Shown here: positions 16,580-25,645 of the stretch, piece by piece
Layout of the letters: every line of letters begins with the position of its first letter
Numbering within the stretch: position 1 is the first letter of the stretch
NCBI RefSeq assembly: GCF_003702045.1
Contig: NZ_RBTP01000069.1
Coordinates: 345,751 to 409,750, forward strand
DNA from: Pseudomonas viridiflava
Lineage (GTDB): Bacteria; Pseudomonadota; Gammaproteobacteria; Pseudomonadales; Pseudomonadaceae
Length of the DNA stretch: 64,000 nt
Direction: 5' to 3'
Translations under genes and position numbers: made by a program
The notes under the pieces: model-generated
The model's input: the letters and a program-made list of their open reading frames with translations, nothing else
Told to the model about the DNA's origin: nothing
Databases searched by the model: none

Positions 16580-18763
16580 TTACAAAGCCACCAGCTTCGC
16601 GTAGCCCATCATCAGCCACTTGCTGCCTTCAGCGAAGTTGACCTGCACGCGGGCCTGAGCGCCTGCGCCCTCGAAATTGAGGATCACGCCTTCGCCAAAT
16701 ACCGCGTGCTGCACACGCTGGCCCAAGGTGAACTCGGTTTCCGGAATCCCGGTGCCGGTGAACAGACTACTGTTGTTGACCTTCTGCGTGCCGCCGAACG
16801 GTCGGCTGACACTGTTGGACAGGCGCACTTCCTGAATCAGCGCCGGCGGGATTTCACGCACGAAGCGCGATACCTTGTTGTAGGTTTCGCTGCCATACAG
16901 ACGGCGTGTTTCGGCATACGTCATGACCAGTTGCTGCATGGCGCGAGTGATGCCAACGTAGGCCAGACGACGCTCTTCCTCAAGACGGCCGGGCTCTTCC
17001 AGGCTCATTTTGTGCGGGAACAGGCCTTCTTCCATGCCCACCAGGAACACGTGGGGGAATTCCAGCCCCTTGGCGCTGTGCAGCGTCATGAGCTGGATGC
17101 TTTCTTCATGTTCCTGAGCTTGGGTGTCGCCCGCTTCAAGCGATGCGTGACCCAGGAAAGCGGCCAATGGCGTCAGGTCCTCTTCGCTTTCGGTATTCTC
17201 GAAGGCGCGTGCAGCGCTGACCAGTTCCTCAAGGTTTTCTACCCGAGCCTGGCCTTTCTCGCCTTTTTCCTGCTCGTGATAAGTAATCAGCCCGGACTGC
17301 TCGATGACGGTCTGGGTCATCAGGTGCAGCGGCATGTCCATGACTTTGGCCGACAGGTTCTCGATCAGCTCGATGAACCCGCCCAGCGCAGTGGCTGCGC
17401 GGCCAGTCAGGCCTTTGTTGGCGACCAGCAGACGCATGGCCTCCCACATCGAGACGTCGGCGTGTCGGGCATGCTCACGAATCGCCTCAACGGTTTTCTC
17501 ACCGATGCCGCGTGCCGGAACGTTGATCACTCGCTCGAGCGCCGCGTCGTTGCCGCGACCTTCCAGCAGTCGCAGGTACGCCATTGCGTTCTTGATTTCG
17601 GCGCGCTCGAAGAATCGCTGGCCGCCATAGATGCGATACGGAATACGCTCGCGCAACAGCGCCTCTTCCAGTACCCGCGACTGGGCGTTGGAGCGGTACA
17701 GAATGGCAATGTCGTTACGCGAAATACCGGTCTTGAGCACGCTCTCGATGGTTTCGACCACGTAACGCGCTTCGTCGTGCTCGTTGAAGGCGGCGTACAG
17801 GCTGATCAACTCGCCGTCGCCGACATCGGTCCACAGCTCTTTGCCGAGGCGACCGCTGTTGTTGACGATCAGGCCGTTGGCCGCTTTGAGGATGCTCGCC
17901 GTGGAGCGATAGTTCTGCTCCAGACGGATGACTTCAGTGTCCGGGAAGTCAGATGAATACTGGTGAATGTTCTCGATCTTGGCGCCGCGCCAGCCGTAGA
18001 TGGACTGATCGTCGTCGCCCACCACCATGAGGCTGTCGCCGCCCTGGGCCAGCAGACGTAACCAGGCGTATTGCACCGCGTTGGTGTCCTGGAACTCGTC
18101 CACGAGTACATGGCGGAAGCGCCGTTGGTAATGCGCCAACAGACCAGGGTTGTCGCGCCACAGGTCCAGAGCGCGCAGCAGCAGTTCGGAGAAGTCGATC
18201 ACTCCCGCTCGCTGGCAGGCGGCCTCATAGGCTTCGTAGATACTGCGCATGGTGGTGAGGAACAGGTCGCCGCTGGCCTGAATGTGCTGTGGGCGCAGCC
18301 CTTCATCTTTCTGGCCATTGATGAACCACTGTGCCTGACGGGCAGGCCAGCGTTGTTCGTCCAGACCCAGCTCGCGGATCACGCGCTTGACCAGACGTTG
18401 CTGGTCGTCGCTGTCCAGAATCTGGAAGGTTTGCACCAGCCCGGCTTCCTGCCAGTGCGCCCGCAACAAGCGGTGCGCCAGGCCGTGAAAAGTGCCGACC
18501 CACATGCCTGCCGGGCTGATGCCCATCAGTTGCTCGATGCGATGACGCATCTCGGCAGCCGCCTTGTTGGTAAACGTCACCGACAGGACTGAGTGCGGGG
18601 AGGCTTGCTCGACCTGCATCAGCCAGGCGATGCGGTGTACCAGCACACGGGTTTTGCCGGAGCCAGCACCGGCCAGAACCAACTGACGACCCACGGAGGC
18701 GGCTACGGCCTGGCGTTGGGCATCGTTGAGGGAATTGAGAAGCAGAGAGAGATCATCGCGCAT
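16580..18763 (-). CDS. uvrD: DNA helicase II UvrD
   Basis: 727 residues, the usual length. An ATP-dependent 3'-to-5' superfamily 1 helicase used in nucleotide excision and mismatch repair and in removing RecA filaments. Motifs: Q-motif near residue 16, Walker A AGAGSGKT (31-38), motif II VDEFQDTNAVQ, motif III GDDDQSIYGWRGA, motif IV EQNYRST, motif V LMTLHSAKGLEFPHVFLVG, motif VI AYVGITRAMQQL, and a C-terminal Tudor-like fold region that ends WLMMGYAKL. Single gene; I saw no LexA box in front of it. Confidence 0.97.
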   Translation of the reverse strand: MRDDLSLLLNSLNDAQRQAVAASVGRQLVLAGAGSGKTRVLVHRIAWLMQVEQASPHSVLSVTFTNKAAAEMRHRIEQLMGISPAGMWVGTFHGLAHRLLRAHWQEAGLVQTFQILDSDDQQRLVKRVIRELGLDEQRWPARQAQWFINGQKDEGLRPQHIQASGDLFLTTMRSIYEAYEAACQRAGVIDFSELLLRALDLWRDNPGLLAHYQRRFRHVLVDEFQDTNAVQYAWLRLLAQGGDSLMVVGDDDQSIYGWRGAKIENIHQYSSDFPDTEVIRLEQNYRSTASILKAANGLIVNNSGRLGKELWTDVGDGELISLYAAFNEHDEARYVVETIESVLKTGISRNDIAILYRSNAQSRVLEEALLRERIPYRIYGGQRFFERAEIKNAMAYLRLLEGRGNDAALERVINVPARGIGEKTVEAIREHARHADVSMWEAMRLLVANKGLTGRAATALGGFIELIENLSAKVMDMPLHLMTQTVIEQSGLITYHEQEKGEKGQARVENLEELVSAARAFENTESEEDLTPLAAFLGHASLEAGDTQAQEHEESIQLMTLHSAKGLEFPHVFLVGMEEGLFPHKMSLEEPGRLEEERRLAYVGITRAMQQLVMTYAETRRLYGSETYNKVSRFVREIPPALIQEVRLSNSVSRPFGGTQKVNNSSLFTGTGIPETEFTLGQRVQHAVFGEGVILNFEGAGAQARVQVNFAEGSKWLMMGYAKLVAL

Positions 18764-19102
18764 CGGCGCATTCTAGGGTGCTGCGTCATGGTGGGCAAAC
18801 CATGCTTTGCGTCAGACAATAAAAAATCCACAAGGCTGACGACCGGTCGGCACGCGATTATTTCATCAACAGGCAGATTGGTGAGAGCAATGGCCGAAAT
18901 GCTGCTTCAATGATTCTGAGCGCGTTATGATTTCCGGGAGAACGTCGGTTATGTAGGATTATTCCCACATATTTTTATGAATCGCCCTCCTAAATGCCGA
19001 GCATGACGTTTCACGTTCGTTTAACTGGGCGTCCCGCAGGTCATGTAGTATAACTACAAGAAAGCTACACCCCGCCCACCGCTTCATTATCGAGTCTGCC
19101 TT
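18764..19102. other. Divergent promoter region of uvrD and the HexR-like gene
   Basis: 339 bases without a gene. It holds the promoters of both neighbours. Visible structures are a GACCGGTC palindrome near 18840 and the HexR-type palindrome at 19044-19058. Confidence 0.5.
19044..19058. promoter_or_regulatory. HexR-type operator, probable autoregulatory site
   Basis: TGTAGTATAACTACA has perfect 6-bp inverted arms and resembles the gammaproteobacterial HexR consensus TGTAAT-N3-ATTACA. It ends 44 bases before the start of the HexR-like gene, a good place for self-repression. Confidence 0.6.
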
Positions 19103-19969
19103 TTGAATCTGCTGCAACATATCGCACAGTCCCGTCACCTGTTGCGTAAATCGGAGCTCAAGGTAGCTGACCATGTGCTGCTCGACCCCGCAGCCGTGAT
19201 GCACAGCTCAATGGCCGATCTGGCGCATAGCGTCGGAATCAGCGAGCCGACCATCGTGCGTTTTTGCCGCGCGATCGGCTGCACCGGGTTTCAGGACCTC
19301 AAGCTCAAGCTGGCCCAGAGTCTGGCCGCAGGCGCGAGCTTCGGGCAGTTCGCGATTCACGAAGACGATTCGGTTGCCGACTACAGCCTGAAGATTTTCG
19401 ATACCACGCTGCACACCTTGATGGAAGTGCGCGAGAACCTTGATCCCCACGCGCTGCAACTGGCCGTTACGGCGATGGCGGGAGCCAATCGTGTCGAGTT
19501 CTACGGCTTCGGGGCGTCCGGTGCAGTGGCTGCAGATGCGCAGCACAAATTCTTCCGACTGCTGCTGACCGCGGCGGCGTATTCCGATCCACACATGCAA
19601 GCGATGTCGGCGGCGACCCTCAAGCCAACGGACGTGGCGGTCTGCATTTCACAATCCGGCCGTTCCAAGGACCTGCTCATCACCGCCAACATGGTGCGTG
19701 AAAGCGGTGCGACCCTGATCACGTTGTGTCCAAGCCAGACGCCGCTGGCCGAGTTGTCGTCGGTCAATCTGGCCATTGATGTTCATGAAGACACCGAGAT
19801 CTATACCCCGCTGACCTCGCGCATCGCGCATCTGGTGGTGATCGATGTGCTGGCAATGGGTGTCGCAATGGCCCGTGGCCCGAGCCTGGTCAACCATTTG
19901 AAAAGCGTCAAGCGCAGCCTGCGCGGTTTGCGTTTGTCACCCAAGTCGATCAAGACCCACGAAGACTGA
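19103..19969 (+). CDS. RpiR-family transcriptional regulator, HexR paralogue
   Basis: 288 residues from a TTG start at 19103; this start aligns with HexR (MNLLQHIAQSRHLLRKSELKVADHV) and no ATG is nearby in frame. N-terminal RpiR helix-turn-helix (about 1-77, with GISEPTIVRFCRAIG) and C-terminal SIS sugar-phosphate-binding domain (about 120-260, with YGFGASGAVAADA and CISQSGRSKDL). HexR senses 2-keto-3-deoxy-6-phosphogluconate and controls central carbon genes. This copy is beside uvrD and the pyc locus instead of zwf-edd, matching a second HexR-like gene I recall at this place in P. aeruginosa and P. putida. Confidence 0.88.
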   Translation: MNLLQHIAQSRHLLRKSELKVADHVLLDPAAVMHSSMADLAHSVGISEPTIVRFCRAIGCTGFQDLKLKLAQSLAAGASFGQFAIHEDDSVADYSLKIFDTTLHTLMEVRENLDPHALQLAVTAMAGANRVEFYGFGASGAVAADAQHKFFRLLLTAAAYSDPHMQAMSAATLKPTDVAVCISQSGRSKDLLITANMVRESGATLITLCPSQTPLAELSSVNLAIDVHEDTEIYTPLTSRIAHLVVIDVLAMGVAMARGPSLVNHLKSVKRSLRGLRLSPKSIKTHED

Positions 19970-20078
19970 CAGCCCTTTCGACGAACGAAAGTTCATCGAT
20001 CTGTCATCTTCGTGCCGCCTGACTGTCACCCGTGCGCTTCATTCTGGTGCTCCCTCAAAACGTATTGGGAGACAGGAC

Positions 20079-20300
20079 ATGGCTCGGCACTACGACGATT
20101 TACCCAACAGCACCGTGAAAACCCGCCGTCAGCAGGAAGATCAGCGTCGCATGGAATTTCGTCGCGCTATCGAGAGCTATTGTGAGGCGCGTCAGCTCAA
20201 TCAGGATCTCTGCGATTACATGGACAGCGTGAGCGGCACCGTCTGGCAGACCGTCACGCCATCCGTGGGCGTCCGTCAAAACGCTCGACAAGCTGGCTGA
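20079..20300 (+). CDS. Small PA3496-like protein
   Basis: 73 residues after a strong ribosome-binding site (GGGAGACAGGAC). Highly charged N-terminal half with KTRRQQEDQRRMEFRRAIESYCE, which resembles a small conserved pseudomonad family (PA3496-like, described as a putative envelope integrity protein). No signal peptide. Its 3' end overlaps the convergent pycR gene by 47 bases. Assignment by similarity from memory. Confidence 0.6.
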   Translation: MARHYDDLPNSTVKTRRQQEDQRRMEFRRAIESYCEARQLNQDLCDYMDSVSGTVWQTVTPSVGVRQNARQAG

Positions 20301-21204
20301 TTTGCGCACGTTCGGTACGGATGAACGCCAGGAACGCGTGGGCGACCGGCGACAGGCGTTTGTCCCTGGCCTGAACCACGCACCAGCTTCGGTATAAAGG
20401 CAGCTCCGCCACGGGCAGCTCAACGAGCGTGCCCAAGGCGAGTTCCTGGCAAACGGCATGTCGCGTCAGCACGGCCAGCCCCAGCCCCGCCACCACGCAT
20501 TCACGCTGCGCCTCGCTGGATGACACCTCCGACGTCTGCGTAAAGTGCACGCGCTTTTCCTTGAAATACTCTTCGCAGGCTCGGCGCGTCCCTGAGCCGG
20601 GCTCGCGTGTGAGCAGCGGCCAGGGTTCAAGGTCTTTCAGGGTCAGTGAGGGCTGGCTGCACAGTGGATGATCAGGCGGCGCCACTGCAACGATGGGGTT
20701 GTTCAAAAACGGCAGAAATTCCAGGCCCATGTCCTGCGGCACCATCGACATCACCACCAGATCATCCCGGTTATCCGAAAGCCGCCTGATGACGAGTGCC
20801 CGGTTGACCACGGTCAGGTTCAGGCTGACTTCCGGGTAGTGGCGTTTGAACGCCGCGAACAGGTGTGGGATGAAGTACTTGCAGCTCGATTCGATGGCCA
20901 GTTTGAGCTGGCCTTGCAGAGAGCCCTGCATGTCCGAGAGCTGCATATCCAGATTTTCCAGTCGCCCAAAGATGTCGCGGCTGGCGGCCTGCAATGCCTC
21001 GGCCGCCTCGGTGAGGTAGAGCTTTTTGCCGACGTACTCGAACAGTGGCTGGCCGACCAATTCCTCCAACTGGCGAATCTGCAAGCTGACCGCAGGCTGT
21101 GTCAGCGCCATTTCCTCGGCGGCACGGCTGTAGGAGCGCAGGTCGCACACCTCATTGAAAATACGCAGTTGACGCAATGTCATACGCATCAATGACTTAC
21201 GCAT
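20254..21204 (-). CDS. pycR: LysR-family regulator of the pyruvate carboxylase genes (PycR-like)
   Basis: 316 residues. N-terminal winged helix-turn-helix (about residues 7-65: LRQLRIFNEVCDLRSYSRAAEEMALTQPAVSLQI split across the reading head) and a C-terminal periplasmic-binding-protein-like effector domain (about 95-300). It is divergent from pycA with about 180 bases between, the classical layout for a LysR regulator and its target; in P. aeruginosa the gene at this place is PycR. An alternative start at 21186 (MTLRQL) is possible. Its 3' end overlaps that of the convergent small gene. Confidence 0.88.
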   Translation of the reverse strand: MRKSLMRMTLRQLRIFNEVCDLRSYSRAAEEMALTQPAVSLQIRQLEELVGQPLFEYVGKKLYLTEAAEALQAASRDIFGRLENLDMQLSDMQGSLQGQLKLAIESSCKYFIPHLFAAFKRHYPEVSLNLTVVNRALVIRRLSDNRDDLVVMSMVPQDMGLEFLPFLNNPIVAVAPPDHPLCSQPSLTLKDLEPWPLLTREPGSGTRRACEEYFKEKRVHFTQTSEVSSSEAQRECVVAGLGLAVLTRHAVCQELALGTLVELPVAELPLYRSWCVVQARDKRLSPVAHAFLAFIRTERAQISQLVERFDGRPRMA

Positions 21205-21240
21205 TTCAGCTAGCCCCCGAAGATTGATTGAACGCCGACT

Positions 21241-21265
21241 ATAAGCTTTTGCTTATGGGTAACCC
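21241..21265. promoter_or_regulatory. Candidate PycR operator
   Basis: In the pycR-pycA divergent gap, ATAAGC-TTTT-GCTTAT (21241-21256) is a perfect inverted repeat, followed directly by the palindrome GGGTAACCC (21257-21265). LysR regulators bind such dyads between themselves and their targets. Confidence 0.45.
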
Positions 21266-21385
21266 AATTTTTACTCATTTTTATTAATTGTCGATCAGGC
21301 ATAGGGTGTCCCTGCGGCAATGAGTCACATGCCCGGTTACAAAAAAGCAGCCGTGACGTTGGTCCTTAAGGTCGAGGGAACGCCA

Positions 21386-22801
21386 GTGATAAAAAAAATA
21401 TTGATTGCCAACCGTGGAGAGATTGCCGTTCGTATCGTGCGCGCTTGCGCCGAGATGGGCATTCGCTCGGTGGCAATTTTCTCCGACGCCGACCGCCATG
21501 CCTTGCATGTCAAACGCGCTGACGAGGCCTATAGCATTGGTGCCGAACCGCTGGCCGGGTATCTGAACCCGCGCAAACTGGTCAATCTGGCTGTGGAAAC
21601 CGGCTGTGATGCGCTGCATCCCGGCTACGGGTTTCTGTCTGAAAACGCTGAACTGGCGGACATTTGCGCCGAACGCGGGATCAAGTTCATCGGTCCTTCC
21701 GCTGAAGTCATCCGTCGCATGGGTGACAAGACTGAAGCGCGTCGCAGCATGATCAAGGCGGGTGTACCCGTCACGCCGGGCACTGAAGGCAATGTGGCTG
21801 ATATTCACGAAGCGCTCATTGAAGGCGATCGCATCGGGTATCCGGTGATGCTCAAGGCCACCTCCGGCGGCGGCGGGCGCGGTATTCGGCGTTGCAACAG
21901 CCGTGAAGAACTGGAGCAGGCTTTTCCCCGAGTCATCTCGGAAGCAACCAAAGCCTTTGGCTCGGCCGAAGTGTTCCTCGAAAAGTGCATCGTCAACCCC
22001 AAACACATCGAGGCACAGATTCTCGGCGACAGTTTTGGCAATGTTGTGCATCTGTTCGAGCGCGACTGCTCGATCCAGCGTCGCAACCAGAAGCTGATCG
22101 AAATCGCCCCCAGCCCGCAACTGACCCCAGAACAGCGCGCCTACATCGGCGATCTGTCGGTACGTGCCGCCAAGGCCGTGGGCTACGAGAACGCGGGCAC
22201 CGTGGAGTTTCTGCTTGCCGAAGGCGAGGTGTACTTCATGGAGATGAACACCCGCGTTCAGGTGGAACACACCATTACCGAAGAAATCACCGGTATCGAT
22301 ATCGTTCGCGAGCAGATTCGTATCGCGTCCGGCCTGCCGCTGTCGGTCAAGCAGGAAGACATCATTCACCGGGGCTTCGCGTTGCAGTTCCGGATCAACG
22401 CCGAAGACCCGAAAAACAACTTCCTGCCCAGCTTCGGCAAGATCACCCGCTACTACGCGCCCGGCGGCCCCGGCGTGCGCACCGATACGGCGATCTACAC
22501 CGGCTACACCATTCCGCCGTTCTACGACTCGATGTGCCTGAAGCTCATCGTCTGGGCGCTGACGTGGGAAGAAGCGATGGACCGCGGCCTGCGCGCCCTG
22601 GACGACATGCGCCTGCAAGGGGTGAAAACCACGGCTGCCTATTACCAGGAAATTTTGCGTAACCCGGAATTTCGCAGTGGTGAGTTCAACACCAGCTTCG
22701 TCGAGAGCCACCCTGAACTGACCAACTATTCGATCAAGCGCAAACCCGAAGAGCTGGCTCTGGCCATCGCCGCCGCCATTGCCGCCCACGCAGGCCTGTA
22801 A
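21386..22801 (+). CDS. pycA: Pyruvate carboxylase subunit A (biotin carboxylase)
   Basis: 471 residues from the GTG at 21386, behind a GAGGG ribosome-binding site; this matches the length and start of pseudomonad PycA. It carboxylates the biotin carried by subunit B, using ATP and bicarbonate. ATP-grasp features: IANRGEIAVRIVRACAEMG at the N-terminus, HPGYGFLSENAE, the glycine-rich KATSGGGGRGIRRC loop, and EMNTRVQVEHTITEEITGID. Together with PycB it forms the two-subunit pyruvate carboxylase that refills oxaloacetate. Twelve bases separate it from pycB. Confidence 0.94.
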   Translation: MIKKILIANRGEIAVRIVRACAEMGIRSVAIFSDADRHALHVKRADEAYSIGAEPLAGYLNPRKLVNLAVETGCDALHPGYGFLSENAELADICAERGIKFIGPSAEVIRRMGDKTEARRSMIKAGVPVTPGTEGNVADIHEALIEGDRIGYPVMLKATSGGGGRGIRRCNSREELEQAFPRVISEATKAFGSAEVFLEKCIVNPKHIEAQILGDSFGNVVHLFERDCSIQRRNQKLIEIAPSPQLTPEQRAYIGDLSVRAAKAVGYENAGTVEFLLAEGEVYFMEMNTRVQVEHTITEEITGIDIVREQIRIASGLPLSVKQEDIIHRGFALQFRINAEDPKNNFLPSFGKITRYYAPGGPGVRTDTAIYTGYTIPPFYDSMCLKLIVWALTWEEAMDRGLRALDDMRLQGVKTTAAYYQEILRNPEFRSGEFNTSFVESHPELTNYSIKRKPEELALAIAAAIAAHAGL

Positions 22802-22813
22802 GGAATACTGAAA

Positions 22814-24622
22814 ATGTCCAAGAAGATCTTCGTTACCGACACCATTCTGCGTGATGCTCACCAATCGCTGCTGGCCACGCGTATGCGCACCGAGGACATG
22901 CTGCCGATCTGCGAAAAGCTCGACAAGGTCGGCTATTGGTCGCTGGAAGTATGGGGCGGCGCGACGTTCGATGCCTGCGTGCGCTTTCTCAAAGAAGACC
23001 CGTGGGAGCGCCTGCGTCAGTTGCGTGCGGCACTGCCCAACACTCGCCTGCAAATGCTGCTGCGCGGCCAGAACCTGCTGGGCTACCGTCATTACAGCGA
23101 TGATGTGGTCAGGGCGTTTGTCGCCAAGGCGGCAGTCAATGGTATCGACGTGTTCCGCATCTTTGACGCCATGAATGACGTGCGTAACTTGCGCGTGGCC
23201 ATCGAAGCGGTGAAGGCAGCGGGCAAGCACGCGCAAGGCACCATCGCTTACACCACCAGCCCTGTACACACCATCGATGCGTTCGTGGCGCAGGCCCGGC
23301 AGATGGAAGCGATGGGGTGCGACTCGGTTGCGATCAAGGACATGGCCGGTCTGCTGACGCCGTTTGCCACAGGCGAGCTGGTGCGTGCGCTGAAGGCCGA
23401 GCAGTCGCTGCCAGTGTTCATTCACTCCCATGACACGGCGGGTCTGGCCGCGATGTGTCAGCTCAAGGCCGTCGAGAACGGCGCTGATCACATCGACACG
23501 GCCATCTCCAGCTTCGCATGGGGCACCAGTCATCCGGGGACCGAGTCTATGGTCGCGGCGCTCAAGGGCAGCGAGTTCGACACCGGGCTCGATCTGGAAC
23601 TGTTGCAGGACATCGGCCTGTATTTCTATGCCGTGCGCAAGAAGTACCACCAGTTCGAAAGCGAATTCACCGCCGTCGATACCCGTGTGCAGGTGAATCA
23701 GGTGCCGGGCGGGATGATTTCCAACCTGGCCAACCAGCTCAAGGAGCAGGGCGCGCTCAATCGCATGAACGAAGTGCTGGCTGAGATACCCAGGGTGCGC
23801 AAAGACCTGGGCTATCCGCCGCTGGTCACACCGACCTCGCAGATCGTCGGCACCCAGGCGTTTTTCAATGTACTGGCAGGCGAGCGCTACAAGACCATCA
23901 CCAATGAAGTGAAACTGTACTTACAAGGCGGCTACGGTAAAGCGCCGGGGCAGGTGGACGAAAAGCTGCGTCGTCAGGCCATCGGTAACGAAGAGTTGAT
24001 CGACGTACGCCCGGCCGATCTGCTCAAACCGGAAATGACCAAACTGCGTGCCGAGATCGGCTCGTTGGCCAAGTCCGAAGAAGACGTGCTGACCTTTGCC
24101 ATGTTTCCGGACATCGGCCGTAAATTCCTTGAAGAGCGGGCCGCCGGCACGCTGACGCCTGAAGTGCTGTTGCCGATTCCCGAAGCGGGCAGCGTTGCCC
24201 GCGCAGGCGGAGAGGGCGTGCCGACAGAATTCGTGATCGACGTACACGGCGAAACCTACCGCGTGGACATCACTGGCGTCGGCGTCAAGGCCGAGGGCAA
24301 GCGGCACTTCTACCTGTCGATCGATGGCATGCCGGAAGAAGTGGTGTTCGAACCGCTCAACGAGTTTGTCAGCGGCGGGGCCAGCAAGCGTAAGCAGGCG
24401 CATGCACCGGGCGACGTCAGCACGACCATGCCGGGCAACATCGTCGATGTGCTGGTCAAGGAAGGCGACGTGGTCAAGGTCGGCCAGGCTGTACTGATCA
24501 CCGAAGCGATGAAGATGGAAACCGAAGTCCAGGCCTCCATCGCCGGCAAGGTCGTGGCTATCCACGTTGCCAAGGGCGACCGCGTGAACCCGGGCGAAGT
24601 CCTGATCGAAATCGAAGGCTGA
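22814..24622 (+). CDS. pycB: Pyruvate carboxylase subunit B (carboxyltransferase-biotin carrier)
   Basis: 602 residues. N-terminal HMGL-like carboxyltransferase domain (about 5-270: DTILRDAHQSLLATRMR with a metal-binding Asp, and the MNDVRN and KDMAGLLTP motifs), a conserved PYC_OADA region (about 290-490), and a C-terminal biotinyl domain (about 525-602) with EAMKME, biotin on Lys567. It moves CO2 from carboxybiotin to pyruvate to make oxaloacetate. The fold is shared with the alpha subunit of Na+-pumping oxaloacetate decarboxylase, but the partner biotin carboxylase next door and lack of beta/gamma subunits favour pyruvate carboxylase. Confidence 0.94.
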   Translation: MSKKIFVTDTILRDAHQSLLATRMRTEDMLPICEKLDKVGYWSLEVWGGATFDACVRFLKEDPWERLRQLRAALPNTRLQMLLRGQNLLGYRHYSDDVVRAFVAKAAVNGIDVFRIFDAMNDVRNLRVAIEAVKAAGKHAQGTIAYTTSPVHTIDAFVAQARQMEAMGCDSVAIKDMAGLLTPFATGELVRALKAEQSLPVFIHSHDTAGLAAMCQLKAVENGADHIDTAISSFAWGTSHPGTESMVAALKGSEFDTGLDLELLQDIGLYFYAVRKKYHQFESEFTAVDTRVQVNQVPGGMISNLANQLKEQGALNRMNEVLAEIPRVRKDLGYPPLVTPTSQIVGTQAFFNVLAGERYKTITNEVKLYLQGGYGKAPGQVDEKLRRQAIGNEELIDVRPADLLKPEMTKLRAEIGSLAKSEEDVLTFAMFPDIGRKFLEERAAGTLTPEVLLPIPEAGSVARAGGEGVPTEFVIDVHGETYRVDITGVGVKAEGKRHFYLSIDGMPEEVVFEPLNEFVSGGASKRKQAHAPGDVSTTMPGNIVDVLVKEGDVVKVGQAVLITEAMKMETEVQASIAGKVVAIHVAKGDRVNPGEVLIEIEG

Positions 24623-24665
24623 TCGGGCAGAGAGCCGATCCGACAGCTGAGCCGTTTACCTCTGG

Positions 24666-24691
24666 GGGAGCCTTCGTGGCTCCCTTTTTTT
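24666..24691 (+). terminator. Intrinsic terminator of pycAB
   Basis: GGGAGCC-TTCGT-GGCTCCC followed by eight T residues, 44 bases after the pycB stop. Confidence 0.93.
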
Positions 24692-24789
24692 ATTCGTACA
24701 GCTCGCAGCGTCCCGGCTGCATGCCCACGCGAGCACTCATCGTTATACAAAAGTCGCGATGAGCATCTGGAGCGGGCACGATTTCGGCC

Positions 24790-24880
24790 GTGGGAGTGGA
24801 CTGTCCACGAAGGCTTTTTTGGACGCGCCGTCTCGATTGAATGGGCCAGCCACTTCGCGGGCAAGTCCGCTCCCACATTC
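24790..24880. repeat. Inverted pair of REP-like elements
   Basis: GTGGGAGTGGACTGTCCACGAAGGC (24790-24814) and its inverted relative CTTCGCGGGCAAGTCCGCTCCCAC (24853-24876) face each other across about 40 bases, the usual BIME-like arrangement. Confidence 0.75.
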
Positions 24881-24890
24881 AGGCTTGGTG

Positions 24891-24958
24891 ATCGTTCCTC
24901 ACGCTCTGCGTGGGAATGTCGCTCGGGACGCTCCGCGTCCGAACCGGTCTCGCACGCT
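24891..24958. repeat. Extragenic GC-rich palindromic repeat
   Basis: Contains CACGCTCTGCGTGGGAATG and GACGCTCCGCGTCC, two short hairpins in tandem. Related sequences occur at 16450-16575. This type of repeat is frequent between genes in P. syringae-like chromosomes. Confidence 0.6.
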
Positions 24959-24962
24959 GAGC

Positions 24963-25637
24963 CTACTGCCGAAACGCCTCCAGCCCTTCGATTTGCTGGC
25001 CGTCCTTGAAGTTATCCACAGCCAGCCAGCCTTCGAACGCGGTTTGCAGGGCTGGCCATTCGCTGTCGAGGATCGAGTACCAGGTGGTGTCACGGCTCGC
25101 GCCCTTGACCACCATGTGCTGACGGAACGTACCTTCGTAGCTGAAGCCGAATCGCTCGGCGGCGCGTTTGGAGCGGGCGTTGTTGGCGTTGCATTTCCAC
25201 TCCAGGCGGCGATTGCCCAGTCGGAAAGCTTCCTTGGCCAGCAGATAGATCGCCTCGGTGCCTTTCGGCGTGCGCTGCATGGCGGCGCTGAACGTGACGT
25301 GACCAATTTCGATCCGGCCGTGTACCGCGAATATCGACAAGTAGCTGATCACGCCCTCGGCCTTGCCGGTCTGCTGATTGATCACGGCGTAGAACCACGG
25401 ATCAGTCGCCACCTGATGCCCGGCCAGCCAGGCATCGAATGCGTCGCGCTCGTTGAAGGGCCCGTAGGGCAGGAAATCCCAGAGCGTGGGGTCGGCATCC
25501 GGTCCCTGAAGTACCGACCACAGGTCATCGGCATGCCGGGCTGTGTCCAGCTTTTCCAGGCGAATGAAGCGACCGTTCTGGGGGTGGGGGCCAGGCAATG
25601 TCGCGGGTTGCCAATCCAGTGGAGTCTCAGACATCAA
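24963..25637 (-). CDS. GNAT N-acetyltransferase, RimJ/RimL type
   Basis: 224 residues. Acetyltransferase_3 family: it should move an acetyl group from acetyl-CoA to an amine. The family pattern is clear: GRFIRLEKLDTARHADDLW at the N-terminus, AEGVISYLSIFAVHGRIEIGHVTFS, QRTPKGTEAIYLLAKEAF (acetyl-CoA-binding region) and LEWKCNANNARSKRAAERFGFSYEGTFRQH. Substrate unknown. It is the last gene of a three-gene leftward set (PaiB-like, GNAT, GNAT) with 8 bases to the gene before it. Confidence 0.88.
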   Translation of the reverse strand: MMSETPLDWQPATLPGPHPQNGRFIRLEKLDTARHADDLWSVLQGPDADPTLWDFLPYGPFNERDAFDAWLAGHQVATDPWFYAVINQQTGKAEGVISYLSIFAVHGRIEIGHVTFSAAMQRTPKGTEAIYLLAKEAFRLGNRRLEWKCNANNARSKRAAERFGFSYEGTFRQHMVVKGASRDTTWYSILDSEWPALQTAFEGWLAVDNFKDGQQIEGLEAFRQ

Positions 25638-25645
25638 TCAGTTCC

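Larger units (their letters stand above)
24623..24962. other. Intergenic region: terminator, REP pair and a second repeat
   Basis: 340 bases between pycB and the first GNAT gene, with no gene. In order it holds the pycB terminator, an inverted REP pair (24790-24880) and a GC-rich repeat of the CTCTGCGTGGGAA type (24891-24958). Confidence 0.75.

Noticed and set aside
16457..17956. 499-residue plus-strand frame opposite uvrD
   Set aside because: uvrD on the other strand shows all helicase motifs; this frame shows none.
21284..23650. 788-residue open frame on the minus strand opposite pycA and pycB
   Set aside because: Runs fully antisense to two certain enzyme genes; His/Gln/Arg-rich translation without domains is typical of GC-rich antisense frames.
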